Assembly: GCA_038363925.1 (NCBI GenBank)
Contig: JAQQWL010000007.1
Span: 124,001 to 188,000, forward strand
Direction: 5' to 3'
DNA: 64,000 nt
DNA from: Apiospora phragmitis
Lineage: Eukaryota > Ascomycota > Sordariomycetes > Amphisphaeriales > Apiosporaceae
Shown: in pieces, positions 1 to 9,826 of the stretch
Layout of the letters: each line of letters begins with the position of its first letter
Position numbering within the stretch: the first letter of the stretch is position 1
Translations under genes and position numbers: made by a program
Notes under the pieces: model-generated
What the model saw: only the letters and a program-made list of their open reading frames with translations
What the model was told of the DNA's origin: nothing
Database searches by the model: none

Positions 1-1
1 G

Positions 2-436
2 AGGGACTTGAGCCCAGAGCTGTCTGTATACGGCCGCGGTGCTGAAGGGAGCATTGGCCGTGGTACTGGAAGAGGTGGTGGAGGACGGCAAGGGGAAGAA
101 GATGAGGAAGATGAAGGATCTGATGGCGGTGAAGGCAATGGAGAGGATGACTGTGTGAATAGCAGAGCACCTCGTCAGATTGCCAGATCGAGCAAGTCTC
201 CCTTCCAGTCGGAGCCACCGTCTCCGCCGCCGACTCCCAAGAAGATGATTCCTGACGACTTGCAGTCGACTTGCACATCTGAGTTCGGGCCCCGGCCTCG
301 GGCGAGCGTCTTCTGTCCCGAGGCCGTGAAGTACCAAGTCGACCTGCAGAAGAGCATGCCTTCTGCATCTTCGGCGTCGACCCGTCATCGGAATAAGAAT
401 GCTTGCTGCAAACGATGCGGCTATAGAGAGCTCTGA
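2..436 (+). CDS. 3' end of an unknown low-complexity protein (partial)
   Basis: The frame is open from the window edge to a TGA at 434-436, so this reads as the last exon of a gene that begins upstream. The visible 144 or so residues are Gly/Arg-rich, then strongly acidic (Glu/Asp/Gly), then Ser/Pro-rich with a PPSPPPTPKK stretch. They end in a small Cys cluster (CCKRCGYREL) that could bind a metal or form disulfides. No family is recognised. The composition suggests a disordered tail of a regulatory or nuclear protein, but this is inference. Its reality as coding sequence rests only on frame length and composition. Confidence 0.4.
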   Translation, partial: RDLSPELSVYGRGAEGSIGRGTGRGGGGRQGEEDEEDEGSDGGEGNGEDDCVNSRAPRQIARSSKSPFQSEPPSPPPTPKKMIPDDLQSTCTSEFGPRPRASVFCPEAVKYQVDLQKSMPSASSASTRHRNKNACCKRCGYREL

Positions 437-1364
437 ACAATCCGGCCTTTAGCTTTCTCCAGGCTGATTCAGAGTAGATAGAGCTCAGGTACAATGGCCC
501 TGCGCATCTTCTTTTCTATCGAAATAGGAACTTAATCAGTACCGCTATGCATTGCCTGGCGTACATACGGTTTCCCATTGCCACCCAATTAACATCGCAG
601 AGCTCGTGTAGTGCAGGATCGTGGCCATGAAAAACGATAGATGCAGTCTGATCCTTTCTTAATAGGGGTGGAACCCTGCTATGCCCCGTCTTTCTACGGA
701 GTATCCACGATTTAAATAATATATACCATAAAGGTGCCCCCTCAACCCCCCCCCCCCTCCCAACGGGGTTGCACCAAGGTAGCAGAATTCTATAGGACCC
801 GAATGGCTGAAAGCAAGATGTGCGGCTTACATCGCCGAGGTACCCGTTCGAAAACAGAAAAAGAGCCTCGTTCGGCAGGGCTACCGAATCCATGCTTTGA
901 GTGATTTTGGTTTTATGTCAGACTTGAGAACTAAAAATGAAAGTCGAACGAGATTGACGTTATGCCGACCTGACGATGGCTGTGATGGCCGAGATGAATC
1001 CCCATCCATCCAGGCAGCCGAATTATGAGTTCCTCCGAATCTGGTTATAAGAAGGGAGAAACGTGTGCTTTCAAGTATGCTCACCACCACAAAGAAAGCC
1101 AACCAGTCAACAGCCACCTACAGAAACCTCCTTACACAGTCCCATCATCAAGACACTTATCAGTCTCTCCCTACTCTACTACCTAAAGATTTCCTGGACA
1201 GGTACTATAGGACGGTTTCTTTTCGTTACCATGTATATAGCCTGGCGGTAACTTTGCTAGCCCGGGGGTTCTTTAAGTTTGCCCTCTGGGTTTTTCTTCT
1301 TTGTTTGTGGTCTTACGAATGAATGTTTATCCATCTTGTGATACGCGTTGGCAACAACTGAAAA
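437..1364. other. Intergenic, no gene seen
   Basis: Short overlapping frames only, none with recognisable content. A C-rich run near 749-760 is the only notable composition. The right part is probably the 3' flank of the transporter gene that follows on the minus strand. Confidence 0.5.
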
Positions 1365-2888
1365 TCAACGATAAAGCCGCCGCACCAATCCCACCATCCC
1401 CGCCAACGGCAAAATCCTCTTTGGATTCCACCTCCACAGAATGACCCAGCCCCCCAGAAGCGAAGTGATCCCCGTGAAGAGGATGATGGGCCCGTACGCG
1501 GTCCCGTACCCAAACCGAGGGCTGCTGCTGCCAGCAGCGATGATCGTCGTCCCCGCATTGAGCAGTCCCACACCCGCGAACCCCCCACTGGCGTAGCCGA
1601 TCCCCCGCACGCCGTTGAGCAGGCCGTAGAGCATGCCCGGATCGACGGCCTCGTTGCGCTTGGCGGACTCGCGCTCCAGCTGCTTCAGCATTCCGCCCCA
1701 GGTGGCGCTGTAGCCGCCCGAGAAGAAGCCGAACGTCACCGAGAAGACTATGAGGAGGCCGATACCGCCCTTTTGGCTGGTCAGGCCCCAGAAGAGGAAG
1801 GTCGCGACGGCGCAGGCGAGGGGCGGGATCGCCGAAACGGTCTGGGCCGAGAGGGTGATGCGATTGTTGTCGCCACTCAGCCACCCGAAGAAGGAGGAGG
1901 CGATGATGCCGGGCGCGTTGAAGAGAGCCAGCATCAGGGTGCCCGAGGTCTGGGACGACAAAATGATGTCGCGGGCGTACGTGCTCAGATATGTCTGCGG
2001 GATACCGTAGCCCGAGCTTTGAAAGATGATGGCGATGCTGTAAAAGTAGATGGACCGGTGCCGCAGGAAGTTCCACGGGATCTTGCGCGCTCGCGTTTCG
2101 TGCACGGCGAGTTTGGAAGGGTGGGTTGGGATCATGCAGATGGCGAGGATACTCGTTCCCCCGACAATGGCAGTCCACGCCCTCAGTGCCGTCCGAAAAC
2201 CATAGGTATCAATCAGCGCCCGCAGCATAAACGGGCAGCTCGTCCCGACAATGTTCTTGCAGGATAGGACGATTCCGTATGCCAACGCACGGTTGCTGGT
2301 ACTGTACCACTCACCCAGAGAGAGCGTGATAGGACTGTAGATGAGAGCGCAGCCAAACGCAGACGCGATACCTTGGGTCGCGACCAGGTGTCCGATGGTG
2401 GTGCTGTACGAGGACAGGAAGAAGCTGATACACGCGATGACTGTACCGCCCAGAGCGGCTAGTTGGCGCTGATGAGCCCACCGCCTGGTGAACAGCGCGA
2501 AGAGAAACGGCATCGACAAGTACATGACACCATTGGCGGTCGTGCCGATGAAGCCGGTACTGTTCCGGTCACCCTCCAAAGCCCAGTTGTCAAAGTAGTA
2601 CTGTTGGAAGACACCATAGCTCATAGCAAAACCTTCAACCGTGGCGGACGTTTAAGTCAGTAGAGGTTGCGTGGTCAAGATACGCGGCGAAAACCTACCC
2701 CATATCGGCAATTGGATGATCCCGGAGCCTATGAGGACGCTGAGCCGTGTCCTTTTCGATTCCGCCTGTCTCGAGTCTGAATGCTCCGCATCGACGTCGC
2801 CGGAGACATCTCGCTCACTACTCGCAGATGCTGGCAACGCCGAGAGCACGACTTGCTCTGTTTCCCGCATCATCATCATCATGTTCAC
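1365..2888 (-). CDS. MFS transporter, fungal monocarboxylate-permease type
   Basis: Two exons, 2888-2699 and 2632-1365, are joined across a 66-nt intron (GTAGGT donor, ACTGAC branch, AAG acceptor), giving 485 residues. The splice restores the first helix: SGIIQLPIWG from exon 1 runs into FAMSYGVFQQYYF from exon 2. This is the typical helix 1 of fungal monocarboxylate-type MFS proteins. About 11-12 hydrophobic helices follow, with a charged loop at HPSKLAVHETRARK in the middle. The product should be a plasma-membrane permease; its substrate cannot be read from sequence. The start at 2888 is the first ATG of the open frame and begins with a run of Met codons, so a slightly later ATG is possible. 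Exon 1 overlaps the 3' end of the HTH frame on the same strand by 71 nt, so one of the two ends is probably mis-set. Confidence 0.85.
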
Positions 2889-3387
2889 TCACTCTCCGGC
2901 TCAGGATTTGCTCCTCCTCCCTCGTGCCCAAGCTACGCGCCGACGTCGCCGACGACGACGATGCACTACTCCCCGACAGCCGCACCCGCTGCTGCTGGCC
3001 TCCTACTTTCCCCGGCAGCTCCGGCCTAGTCTTGCCGTTGTACCGACAAAAGCCGCGACGGCGCAGGGTGGAGCGGATGGCGTACTCGCCGAACGAATGA
3101 CCAAAGAGCACGTGCGAGAGCTCGAGGTAGGACATGGCCTGCTGCTCCTTGTTGGCGGTGACGTAGGCGACCAGCTCGTCCTCCTGGGCCTTGGTCAGCT
3201 TGGGCGGGCGGCCCGTGCCGCGGCTGACGAGCTTGGTCGCCAGGGCGCGCTTGATCTGGCTCTCGGTGAAGCCCGTGATGGCCTCGATCTCCTTGCGCGT
3301 CCGCAGGGCGTCGCGGTACAGGATGTTGATGCGGTCGTGGTCCTTCTGGGTGAGGGCCTTGGTGTGGATGCCTTTGGGGCGAGTCAT
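2818..3387 (-). CDS. Tc1/mariner-type HTH protein, truncated or domesticated transposase N-terminus
   Basis: A 189-codon frame. Residues about 10-110 resemble the paired-like DNA-binding part of Tc1/mariner transposases. The first helix set contains KALTQKDHDRINILYRDA and TRKEIEAITG, then SQIKRAL, a GRPPKLT basic linker, and a second helix set ending in AIRSTLRRRGFCRY. In transposases this is followed by a DDE catalytic domain. Here it runs into a Ser/Ala/Arg-rich tail with an acidic HDDDD patch and then stops, so no catalytic domain is present. It may be a remnant or a small co-opted DNA-binding protein. Its tail overlaps the first exon of the transporter, which suggests the true 3' end lies earlier or is spliced. 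Confidence 0.55.
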   Translation of the reverse strand: MTRPKGIHTKALTQKDHDRINILYRDALRTRKEIEAITGFTESQIKRALATKLVSRGTGRPPKLTKAQEDELVAYVTANKEQQAMSYLELSHVLFGHSFGEYAIRSTLRRRGFCRYNGKTRPELPGKVGGQQQRVRLSGSSASSSSATSARSLGTREEEQILSRRVSEHDDDDAGNRASRALGVASICE

Positions 3388-4339
3388 GTTTGTAAGTGGT
3401 GTACTAGTAGATAAAATGCAAGTAGGTTAACCATACAATATGAGTGAGTGGCTTACTGGTAAAAGAAGATCAGGTTGTCGGGGCCAGCCAAAGGGGAGGG
3501 CGAAGGGGGGAGGGGTGGGGGGGGGGGAAAGGGCAAATAAGCTTAATAGCAGCTTCCGCTTCGCCCACCCCGGCAGAAGCCGACTTAATAAAAACCGAAT
3601 ACGACAAGGTTACGACAGCGGGGCGGGAGGTGCTCAGACCCTTGCCTGCCAGAGCTTCGGTGTAAGTAAGTACCTGAAGGTTGGTCTTTCTTTTCAGCCT
3701 GCAGGAAAAGAAACAAAGCAAAGCGGCAAGTAAGTTCGAATGTCACTATACTAGATGAGTATCATCTAAGTGTGGTATGGGCAATTGCATGTGAAGCCGA
3801 AGTTGAGTTGATCTTATCTTGGGCACAATGACCATAAAAAGCAATCATGGCGATTTACCCCGCTGGAGATGACAAGCTGCAGGGCGCTACAGGGCGCATA
3901 CTCCTTGGAGGAAGTTATGGCCCAAAGCAGAAATGAAAACCTGCGTTCGGTAAGTGAGTTTGACGGTGCATCTTCATTTCTCATAAGCCAACCAATGTCA
4001 CGGGATATTCAATACCAGGTAGGTACACTGGAATAACCGATACTACACTGGGGCTGTTCACATCTTAACCTAGCCGCGGTGATTACCATCAATACCTTCA
4101 TCGCCTTTAGCATCAGTACCTGACTGGCAATGGTTGGGAAGTATGGTCTACGTGAGGATAGATGTACAGTCAATTGCCTTGCATTAGCGATGCAGGCCTT
4201 GGCTATGCTGTTGGAAAGAGGCATCAATTGATTGGAACTATGTCTGAGGAAGAGAAAGATGGAGGGGCACGGAAAATGTCTAGTAAGGTAAACACGTAAC
4301 GACGCTTGTAGACACCCGAATAGTTTATTCACTACAGTA
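3388..4339. other. Intergenic, no gene seen
   Basis: Overlapping short frames around 3440-3730 lack recognisable domains and lie in G-rich, low-complexity sequence. The stretch between the HTH gene and the 3' end of the GST-like gene appears non-coding. Confidence 0.5.
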
Positions 4340-5320
4340 TCACAAAGACATCATCTCCTGCATATCCTCCACGGGCCCCATGGAAGCATCCCACAGCGTC
4401 GGCCGGCCGTGCATGACCTTTTGCCAAATGGGGCCGTTCGCCAGCACGGCGGCCCATTGCTGCAGCTCTGAAGGCACGAGCTCGGCGTTGCCGGCGTCGA
4501 CGCAGCGCAGCACGAGCGGCAGCAGATGGCTGTCGAGCGCGGTGGGGCCTACCTCGCGGCCGAAGGTCCATTCCCCGGGTGACGCTTTGTTGTCGTAGGC
4601 GCCGCTTCGCTTGCGGTGCTCGGTGATCTCGACGAAGATGGCCTTGAGGTCGGCGCAGGCCTTGGCTACGACGACGGGCTGGAAAGCGATTGCGTTGTTC
4701 TCGTTGTGGCTACGAGTAGGTAGGTTTGTTAATTGAAAAGGAACCAATAAACACGAGGCGAATTGGCAAAAGTAGAGAACGAAGCAGTGCAAGCCGACAA
4801 CCATCTATTCATGGGGCGTAGAGACATACAACTTGAGCTTGCCTTCCAGGGCCTTGCGATACTCCAGGCTGAGATCCGTCCTCTTGAGAATTTCCTCGAC
4901 AGGCGACGGGTTGCGCTGCGTCATCTCGGGGGTGGGGTTCTTATTGGTGAAGGACAGCCCGGGGATGGCGTGGATCCTCGCCAGCAAGTCCCGGATGACG
5001 GCGGCGTGCGCGGCCGGCAGCATGGCGGGGTAGTGCGTCTCGGCCAGGTGGAGCGTGATGGAGATGCTGTCCGTTAGGGGCCGCGCGAGGTTCCCGCCCG
5101 TCATGGCGGGGACCTGGCCCTTGGGGTTGACGCGGACGAGGTAGTCCTCGGCCAGGTTCTCGTCCTTTTTGTGGTGGATGAAGTGAAGGGTGATCTGTTT
5201 TGGTGGTTGCGCGTTCGCCGTGGAGGGGCCGAGCTGGACGGTGTGGCGGGCCATCATGGAATAGAGGGAGAAGGGGGCCGAGTAGAGCGTGTACTCGGCA
5301 TTGCGCAAGTCTTCAGCCAT
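4340..5320 (-). CDS. Glutathione S-transferase-like protein
   Basis: Exon 1 is 5320-4830 and exon 2 is 4709-4340, with a 120-nt intron (GTATGT donor, TAG acceptor); the product is 286 residues. Residues about 40-110 form a thioredoxin-like GST N-domain: ITLHFIHHKKDENLAEDYL, then VNPKGQVPAM with the cis-Pro typical of GSTs, then a DSISITLHLAETH segment. The C-terminal half is helical, with HNENNAIAFQPVVVAKA formed exactly across the splice. This architecture fits the fungal cytosolic GST-like family. The substrate is unknown and the catalytic residue is not obvious. There is no signal peptide. The joined frame is intact. Confidence 0.8.
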
Positions 5321-5908
5321 CGTGTTGGGAAGTAGGTGATCAATATGAGGTGTTGCAGTGGATGCCTAAAAGCGCAAAATACGATATGATATTGCCCAGA
5401 CAAATCCATAGCAAGAAGTCACGGAGAGACGAATTAATACTACCGGCCTTTTTGGGCCTACCTCCTCTGTAATGCAAAGGGCGCGCGCTCTTGCATGCCG
5501 TCCTTGCAGTTGCCATTGGAGGCTGGTCAGATAAAGTTGGCCCGAAGAGACGATGAACCCGGCGGTTCCAAAGAAAACATTCTACTGTTTTGGCTGAGAA
5601 AACTCCGTCCTGGAGTCGCCAGTTTGGAGATCATGCCGCTTTTCCATTATTTTCAGGAAAACATCACAGCAATGCGTTATGAAGTGCTGAGGTAAATGGG
5701 AATAGTATGCCAGATGTGTAAGCAGAAAGCGTGTAAGTGGTATGTTTACCCCGCTAAACCGGGGGGACTGATTGCGGGACGGGAATGTCGACGTTTGAGG
5801 GCAATGACGTGATGGATATCGATCAGCATTATCCTGGATTTAACACAGAAAGTGTATGACTTCTTTAACGATATTCCCGCGTCCCCATCAGACCGAATCG
5901 TTCAAACC
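5321..5908. other. Divergent intergenic region
   Basis: The region lies between the 5' ends of the GST-like gene (minus strand) and the metallo-beta-lactamase gene (plus strand), so it probably holds both promoters. No other feature is visible. Confidence 0.45.
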
Positions 5909-6967
5909 ATGTCGGCAGACGTAGGGCCGCCCTACGACCCCAGCCGAACGGGCGCCTGGCTGGTCTGCGCGGCGTGCGGCACCCAGTTCCCGACCGCCGA
6001 CCGGCAGGCCGTCAAGACGTGCTTCATCTGCGACGACCCGCGCCAGTTCACGCCGCCGACGGGCCAGCGCTTCACCACGCTCGACGACCTGCGCTCCCAC
6101 CACAGAAACACGTTCACGCCGCTGTTCTCGCGCACGTCGCTGCCGGGTTCGGGCGACGACGACGGCGGCGACGGCTGGGCCTTCACGTCCATCGTGACCG
6201 AGCCCAAGGTCGCCATCGGCCAGCGCGCCATCCTGATCCGGACCCCGCGCCACGGCAACGTGCTCTGGGACTGCGTCACGCTGCTGGACGAGTGGACCGT
6301 CGACCAGATCCGCGCCCTCGGCGGCCTGGGCGCCATCGTCGTCTCGCACCCGCACTACTACTCGACGCACCTCGATTGGGCGCGCGCCTTCGACTGCCCC
6401 GTCTACCTCGCGGCCGAGGACCGGGGGTGGCTGGCGCAGACATCGGCGGAGCAGTACCAGGTTTTTATTCCCGAGGGCGCCGAGGAGTGGGAGCTGCGGC
6501 TGAAGCCCAGCAGCTACGACGAGCGCGGGCAGTCGCAGCGGCAGGGGCGGCAGGAGCCGTCGCCGTCGGGCATCACGATCCTCAAGCTCGGCGGGCACTT
6601 CCCGGGCTCGCTCGTGTTGTTGTATCGGCGGCGCCTGCTGGTCGCCGACACGCTGCTCACGACGCCCGCGGGGCTCGGCAGCTGGCACGCGGACGCTGTG
6701 GGCGAGGCGCGGCACAGGCCGCGCGGGATGAACAGCTACGCCTTCATGTGGAGCATCCCGAACATGATCCCGCTGCCGCCCGACGAGCTGGCGCGGATGT
6801 GGAAAATCCTGAAACGACACGAGTTCCGGTCGACGCACGGCGCGTTCCTGAACACGGACATTGTCGAGACCGAGGCCCGTATGAAGCGGCGCGTGCTCGA
6901 CAGCATGCAGATCCAGATCAGGCACATGGGCTACACAGATCATGCGCTTCTGAAGGAGGATATCTAA
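5909..6967 (+). CDS. Metallo-beta-lactamase-fold protein
   Basis: A single exon of 352 codons if translation starts at the ATG at 5909 (context AAACCATGTC); the same frame also has an ATG at 5852 with a poorer context. The N-terminus carries CAACGTQFPT and CFICDDPR, two CxxC pairs that look like a small zinc ribbon. The metallo-hydrolase part follows, with IVVSHPHYYSTHLDWA in the position of the usual HxHxDH motif and GHFPGSLVLLY as the later His motif. Only the first two histidines of HxHxDH are clear, so metal use may differ from classical hydrolases. Known relatives are cytosolic proteins of unknown substrate. GC content is high, the frame is intact, and the long antisense frame is its shadow. 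Confidence 0.8.
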   Translation: MSADVGPPYDPSRTGAWLVCAACGTQFPTADRQAVKTCFICDDPRQFTPPTGQRFTTLDDLRSHHRNTFTPLFSRTSLPGSGDDDGGDGWAFTSIVTEPKVAIGQRAILIRTPRHGNVLWDCVTLLDEWTVDQIRALGGLGAIVVSHPHYYSTHLDWARAFDCPVYLAAEDRGWLAQTSAEQYQVFIPEGAEEWELRLKPSSYDERGQSQRQGRQEPSPSGITILKLGGHFPGSLVLLYRRRLLVADTLLTTPAGLGSWHADAVGEARHRPRGMNSYAFMWSIPNMIPLPPDELARMWKILKRHEFRSTHGAFLNTDIVETEARMKRRVLDSMQIQIRHMGYTDHALLKEDI

Positions 6968-7178
6968 GTCTTGGCGTGTGTGAAGCAAACAGTCTGGTCA
7001 AATATGTAGATAATAATATTCAGTAAAACTGGGAAAGCCGACATGATATGGGTTATTGTTGTCATTCAACGTGTGAGAAGTCTTATTGATGGGAAGTATA
7101 CTGAGGACATTGCATGTTTCTAAAGAACTCTAGTTGACAATCGTAGAGGGGAATCCCCATCCATTCCTGCCTTGAAAC

Positions 7179-8330
7179 CTACAGTTTGCTCTGCGCGCCC
7201 TGTGGCACTTTCACCACGACCTTGCCCCAGGTTTCCCTGCCGCCCAGCGCCAGCAGCGCATCCGGGATCCGCTCGAGCCCGACGTACTCCTGGTCGGTGA
7301 AGGTGGTGCCCCGGAACTTGCCCTGCGCGATCAGCTTCCCGATCCCTTCCCAGACGACGGGCACGCTTTCCTTCTCGTGCACGGCGTACTGGCCCCAATG
7401 GATGCCGACGAGGCTGATGTTCTTGAGCAGGACCTTGTTCATGGCCACCTTCTCAATGGCGCCGGCGGCGAAGCCCACAACCAAAATGCGTCCGTTCCAC
7501 GCGATGCACTTGGTGCTCTTGTCCACCATGCCCACGGGGTCATAAACAATATCGACCCCGCGCTTGCCCCCGGCGTCAGCTTCTTCACCTGGTCGGGCCA
7601 GTCCGCGGCGCGGTAGTCGACGACGTGGTCGGCCCCGAAAGCCCTGGCGACCTCGAGCTTGCGCGCGCTGCCGGCCGTCGCGATGACGGTGGCGCCGAAA
7701 GCCTTGGCGACCTGGACCGCGGCCAGGCCGACGCCGCCGGCCGCCGCGTGCACGAGCACGATGTCGCCGGCCTTCACGCCCGCGCGCAGCACGAGGGCGC
7801 CGTAGCTCGTGGGCGCCGTCACGAAGAGGCCGGCGGCGTCGGCGAAGGACCAGCCGGCCGGCACGGGCAGCAGCTGGACTTCTTTCGCGCAGACTTGCGC
7901 GGCGTAGGCGCCCTGGCTCGCGCCGAAGACTTTGCTGCCGACGGGGTACTTGGGCGGGGACTTGCTGTTGGCTGGGGTGGCTAGGACGATGCCGGAGAAC
8001 TCGGCGCCGGAGACCCAGGGGAATGCTGCAATCGCAGGAGTAAGTAAGCAACTATTAACAGTAAGTAGGTAGGTAAAGGGCAGCATACGCGGTTGATGTT
8101 GGTATTTGCCCTGGATCTGTAGGATGTCGAAGAAGTTGGTGGCGGCGGCGTGCACTTCGATCAGGTAGTCGTCAGGGCCTGGCTTCGGGTCGGAGAGCTC
8201 GGTGACCTTGAGCTCTTTGGGGCCCTGGATGCGTTGTCAGATAGACAGATAGATGACAGTATGCGGCTGCCGTGGGAGGTAACACGAGACTTCCTACCTT
8301 TACATATTGTGCTACTTGAATTCCCTTCAT
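7179..8330 (-). CDS. Zinc-type alcohol dehydrogenase / quinone oxidoreductase (one frameshift)
   Basis: Exons are 8330-8298, 8224-8089 and 8025-7179, with introns ending CAG at 8225 and 8026. The joined start reads MKGIQVAQYVK, then GPKELKVTELSDPKPGPDDY. The GroES-like domain gives FFDILQIQGKYQHQPPFPWVSG, and the Rossmann motif is VLVHAAAGGVGLAAVQVAK. The frame then breaks at a run of five C on the plus strand (7567-7571). Adding one base would restore KKLTPGGKRGVDIVYDPVG and a protein of 338 residues ending PQGAQSKL. The product would be an NADPH-dependent quinone oxidoreductase or enoyl reductase-like enzyme. Both halves are well conserved, so the lesion is either a very recent mutation or a sequencing error in a homopolymer. 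Confidence 0.8.
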
Positions 8331-9826
8331 GTTGGTTTTCTGGGTTTATTTGGTTAAGATGAGTAAGAAAGAACAAAACATGCACAACAAAAGTAATGCA
8401 ATAGAAAAAGGTTGATGCTTACTTACTACTACTTACATTCAGAGATGATGCTGATTCTAAGACAAAGGTGGTTGGATAATACGGGGAAGAGCCGAGGTAC
8501 CCCAACCCTGACCCCAGAAAGCCAAAGCGTGGGAGCGGTACGTCGGCCGAAACACCACTTGCGTAGCCGTCCCGTTTGCTCTTGGCCAATCCTTGCAGAT
8601 CCAGGGTCCCTCCTACTAACCAGCACGTTTTGCTACGTGTGTAAGGTTACGGAGTAATCGTACTTGGCTGATCGATAGAGGTGGGCGGGCACCTACCTAA
8701 TCTGACATGTTACCTAACAGTAGCCATGGATTCAGAAGCACGAAATTCCACAAACAGGTGGTATGTCATTGGGCTGGTCTGGACAGTACATGTAGGAAGG
8801 ACAGTGACAAGGTATCGGGTTGACCAAGTCAAGAGATTGATGTACGTCTAGGTTAAAGAACGGCTGCAAAAGCTAGTCATAATTGTATCGTTTATTTAAG
8901 TGCTTGACTGAGAATCTACGGCTTCAGCTTTTCTATTCGAGTGTTATGCAAGCGTTGGCAGTAGGTATGCACAGCTTTTGTTCATCCATATACCAGGAGC
9001 AGATGGAAAGCAATGGATGCCAAGAGAATATGGTATGGACATGCCTGAGGAACAGAGCGGGATAGAGAGCATTGAAGACCTTGGCTTCTAGAGGGAGCTT
9101 TACTGGCAGTCATAGAGTTGGAATGGAACGGCTTCGGTTGCTGATAGCTCTCCTGCTATAGATGCTTATTAGGGAAGCAGCCGCTGAATGAGGTTGCACT
9201 GTTGGCGGCCATTTTTTATTTCTGTCAGCTTCTTTCTTCTAGGTAATTTGGCGTCGCTGGAAGTGACTGTCGTCATTTTCGCCATCCCCAGTTTTCCAAG
9301 CCGCCCCTAAGAGGCAGCCAGCTTTAGCGAGTCCTGGCACTAAGCTGCCTGCAGTTGCAGTGAATGTCCCTCTCCAAAGAGGCCATCATTGATTGAGCTC
9401 TATCGCAATTACACTCATTCAACTCATTCTCTCATCGCCCCACCATTCCACTTGACGACACACTTGACGACACACCACCATCACCCGCCTTCGCCAATCC
9501 CGATCCCTTCCTCCACTCTCTGCATTATCGTCAACAAAACACGGCATATCATTGGTGTGCTTTCGGCATTTCAGCTCAATAGAATACCTGCTCTACTTTC
9601 CCTTTCACTCGGCCCGAGCAGAAGAACCCTCTCTTCTTTTCAGCTTGGTTTCACTTCCCCTCCACCGCGCAAACATCATCCACCTCCAGCCGTACTTGAT
9701 CAGACGAGTGGCGTGCGCTCCAACAGCAACCTCCCCAATACCAGAACAACAACCAGCCAACCAACTCCAGAAACCTCCTCCTCCTACCAACGCCCCCGCG
9801 CCGCTGCTCATCATTGTCGCCTCACC
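8331..9826. other. Promoter and 5' leader region between the dehydrogenase and dsk2
   Basis: The dehydrogenase (minus) and dsk2 (plus) are divergent. No gene-like frame is visible between 8400 and 9390. From about 9400 to 9826 the sequence is rich in CT/CA tracts, as is common in leaders of highly expressed fungal genes, so this part is probably the dsk2 5' UTR. Confidence 0.45.

Noticed and set aside
3440..3733. Overlapping 73-97-codon frames near 3.5 kb
   Set aside because: Present on both strands in G-rich sequence without any recognisable motif or start context.
5888..6988. 366-codon minus-strand and 350-codon plus-strand alternative frames over the metallo-hydrolase
   Set aside because: Arg/Ala-rich shadow frames of a GC-rich gene, with no domains.
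8883..9065. Short frame in the dsk2 upstream region
   Set aside because: 60 codons, no motif, isolated; expected by chance.
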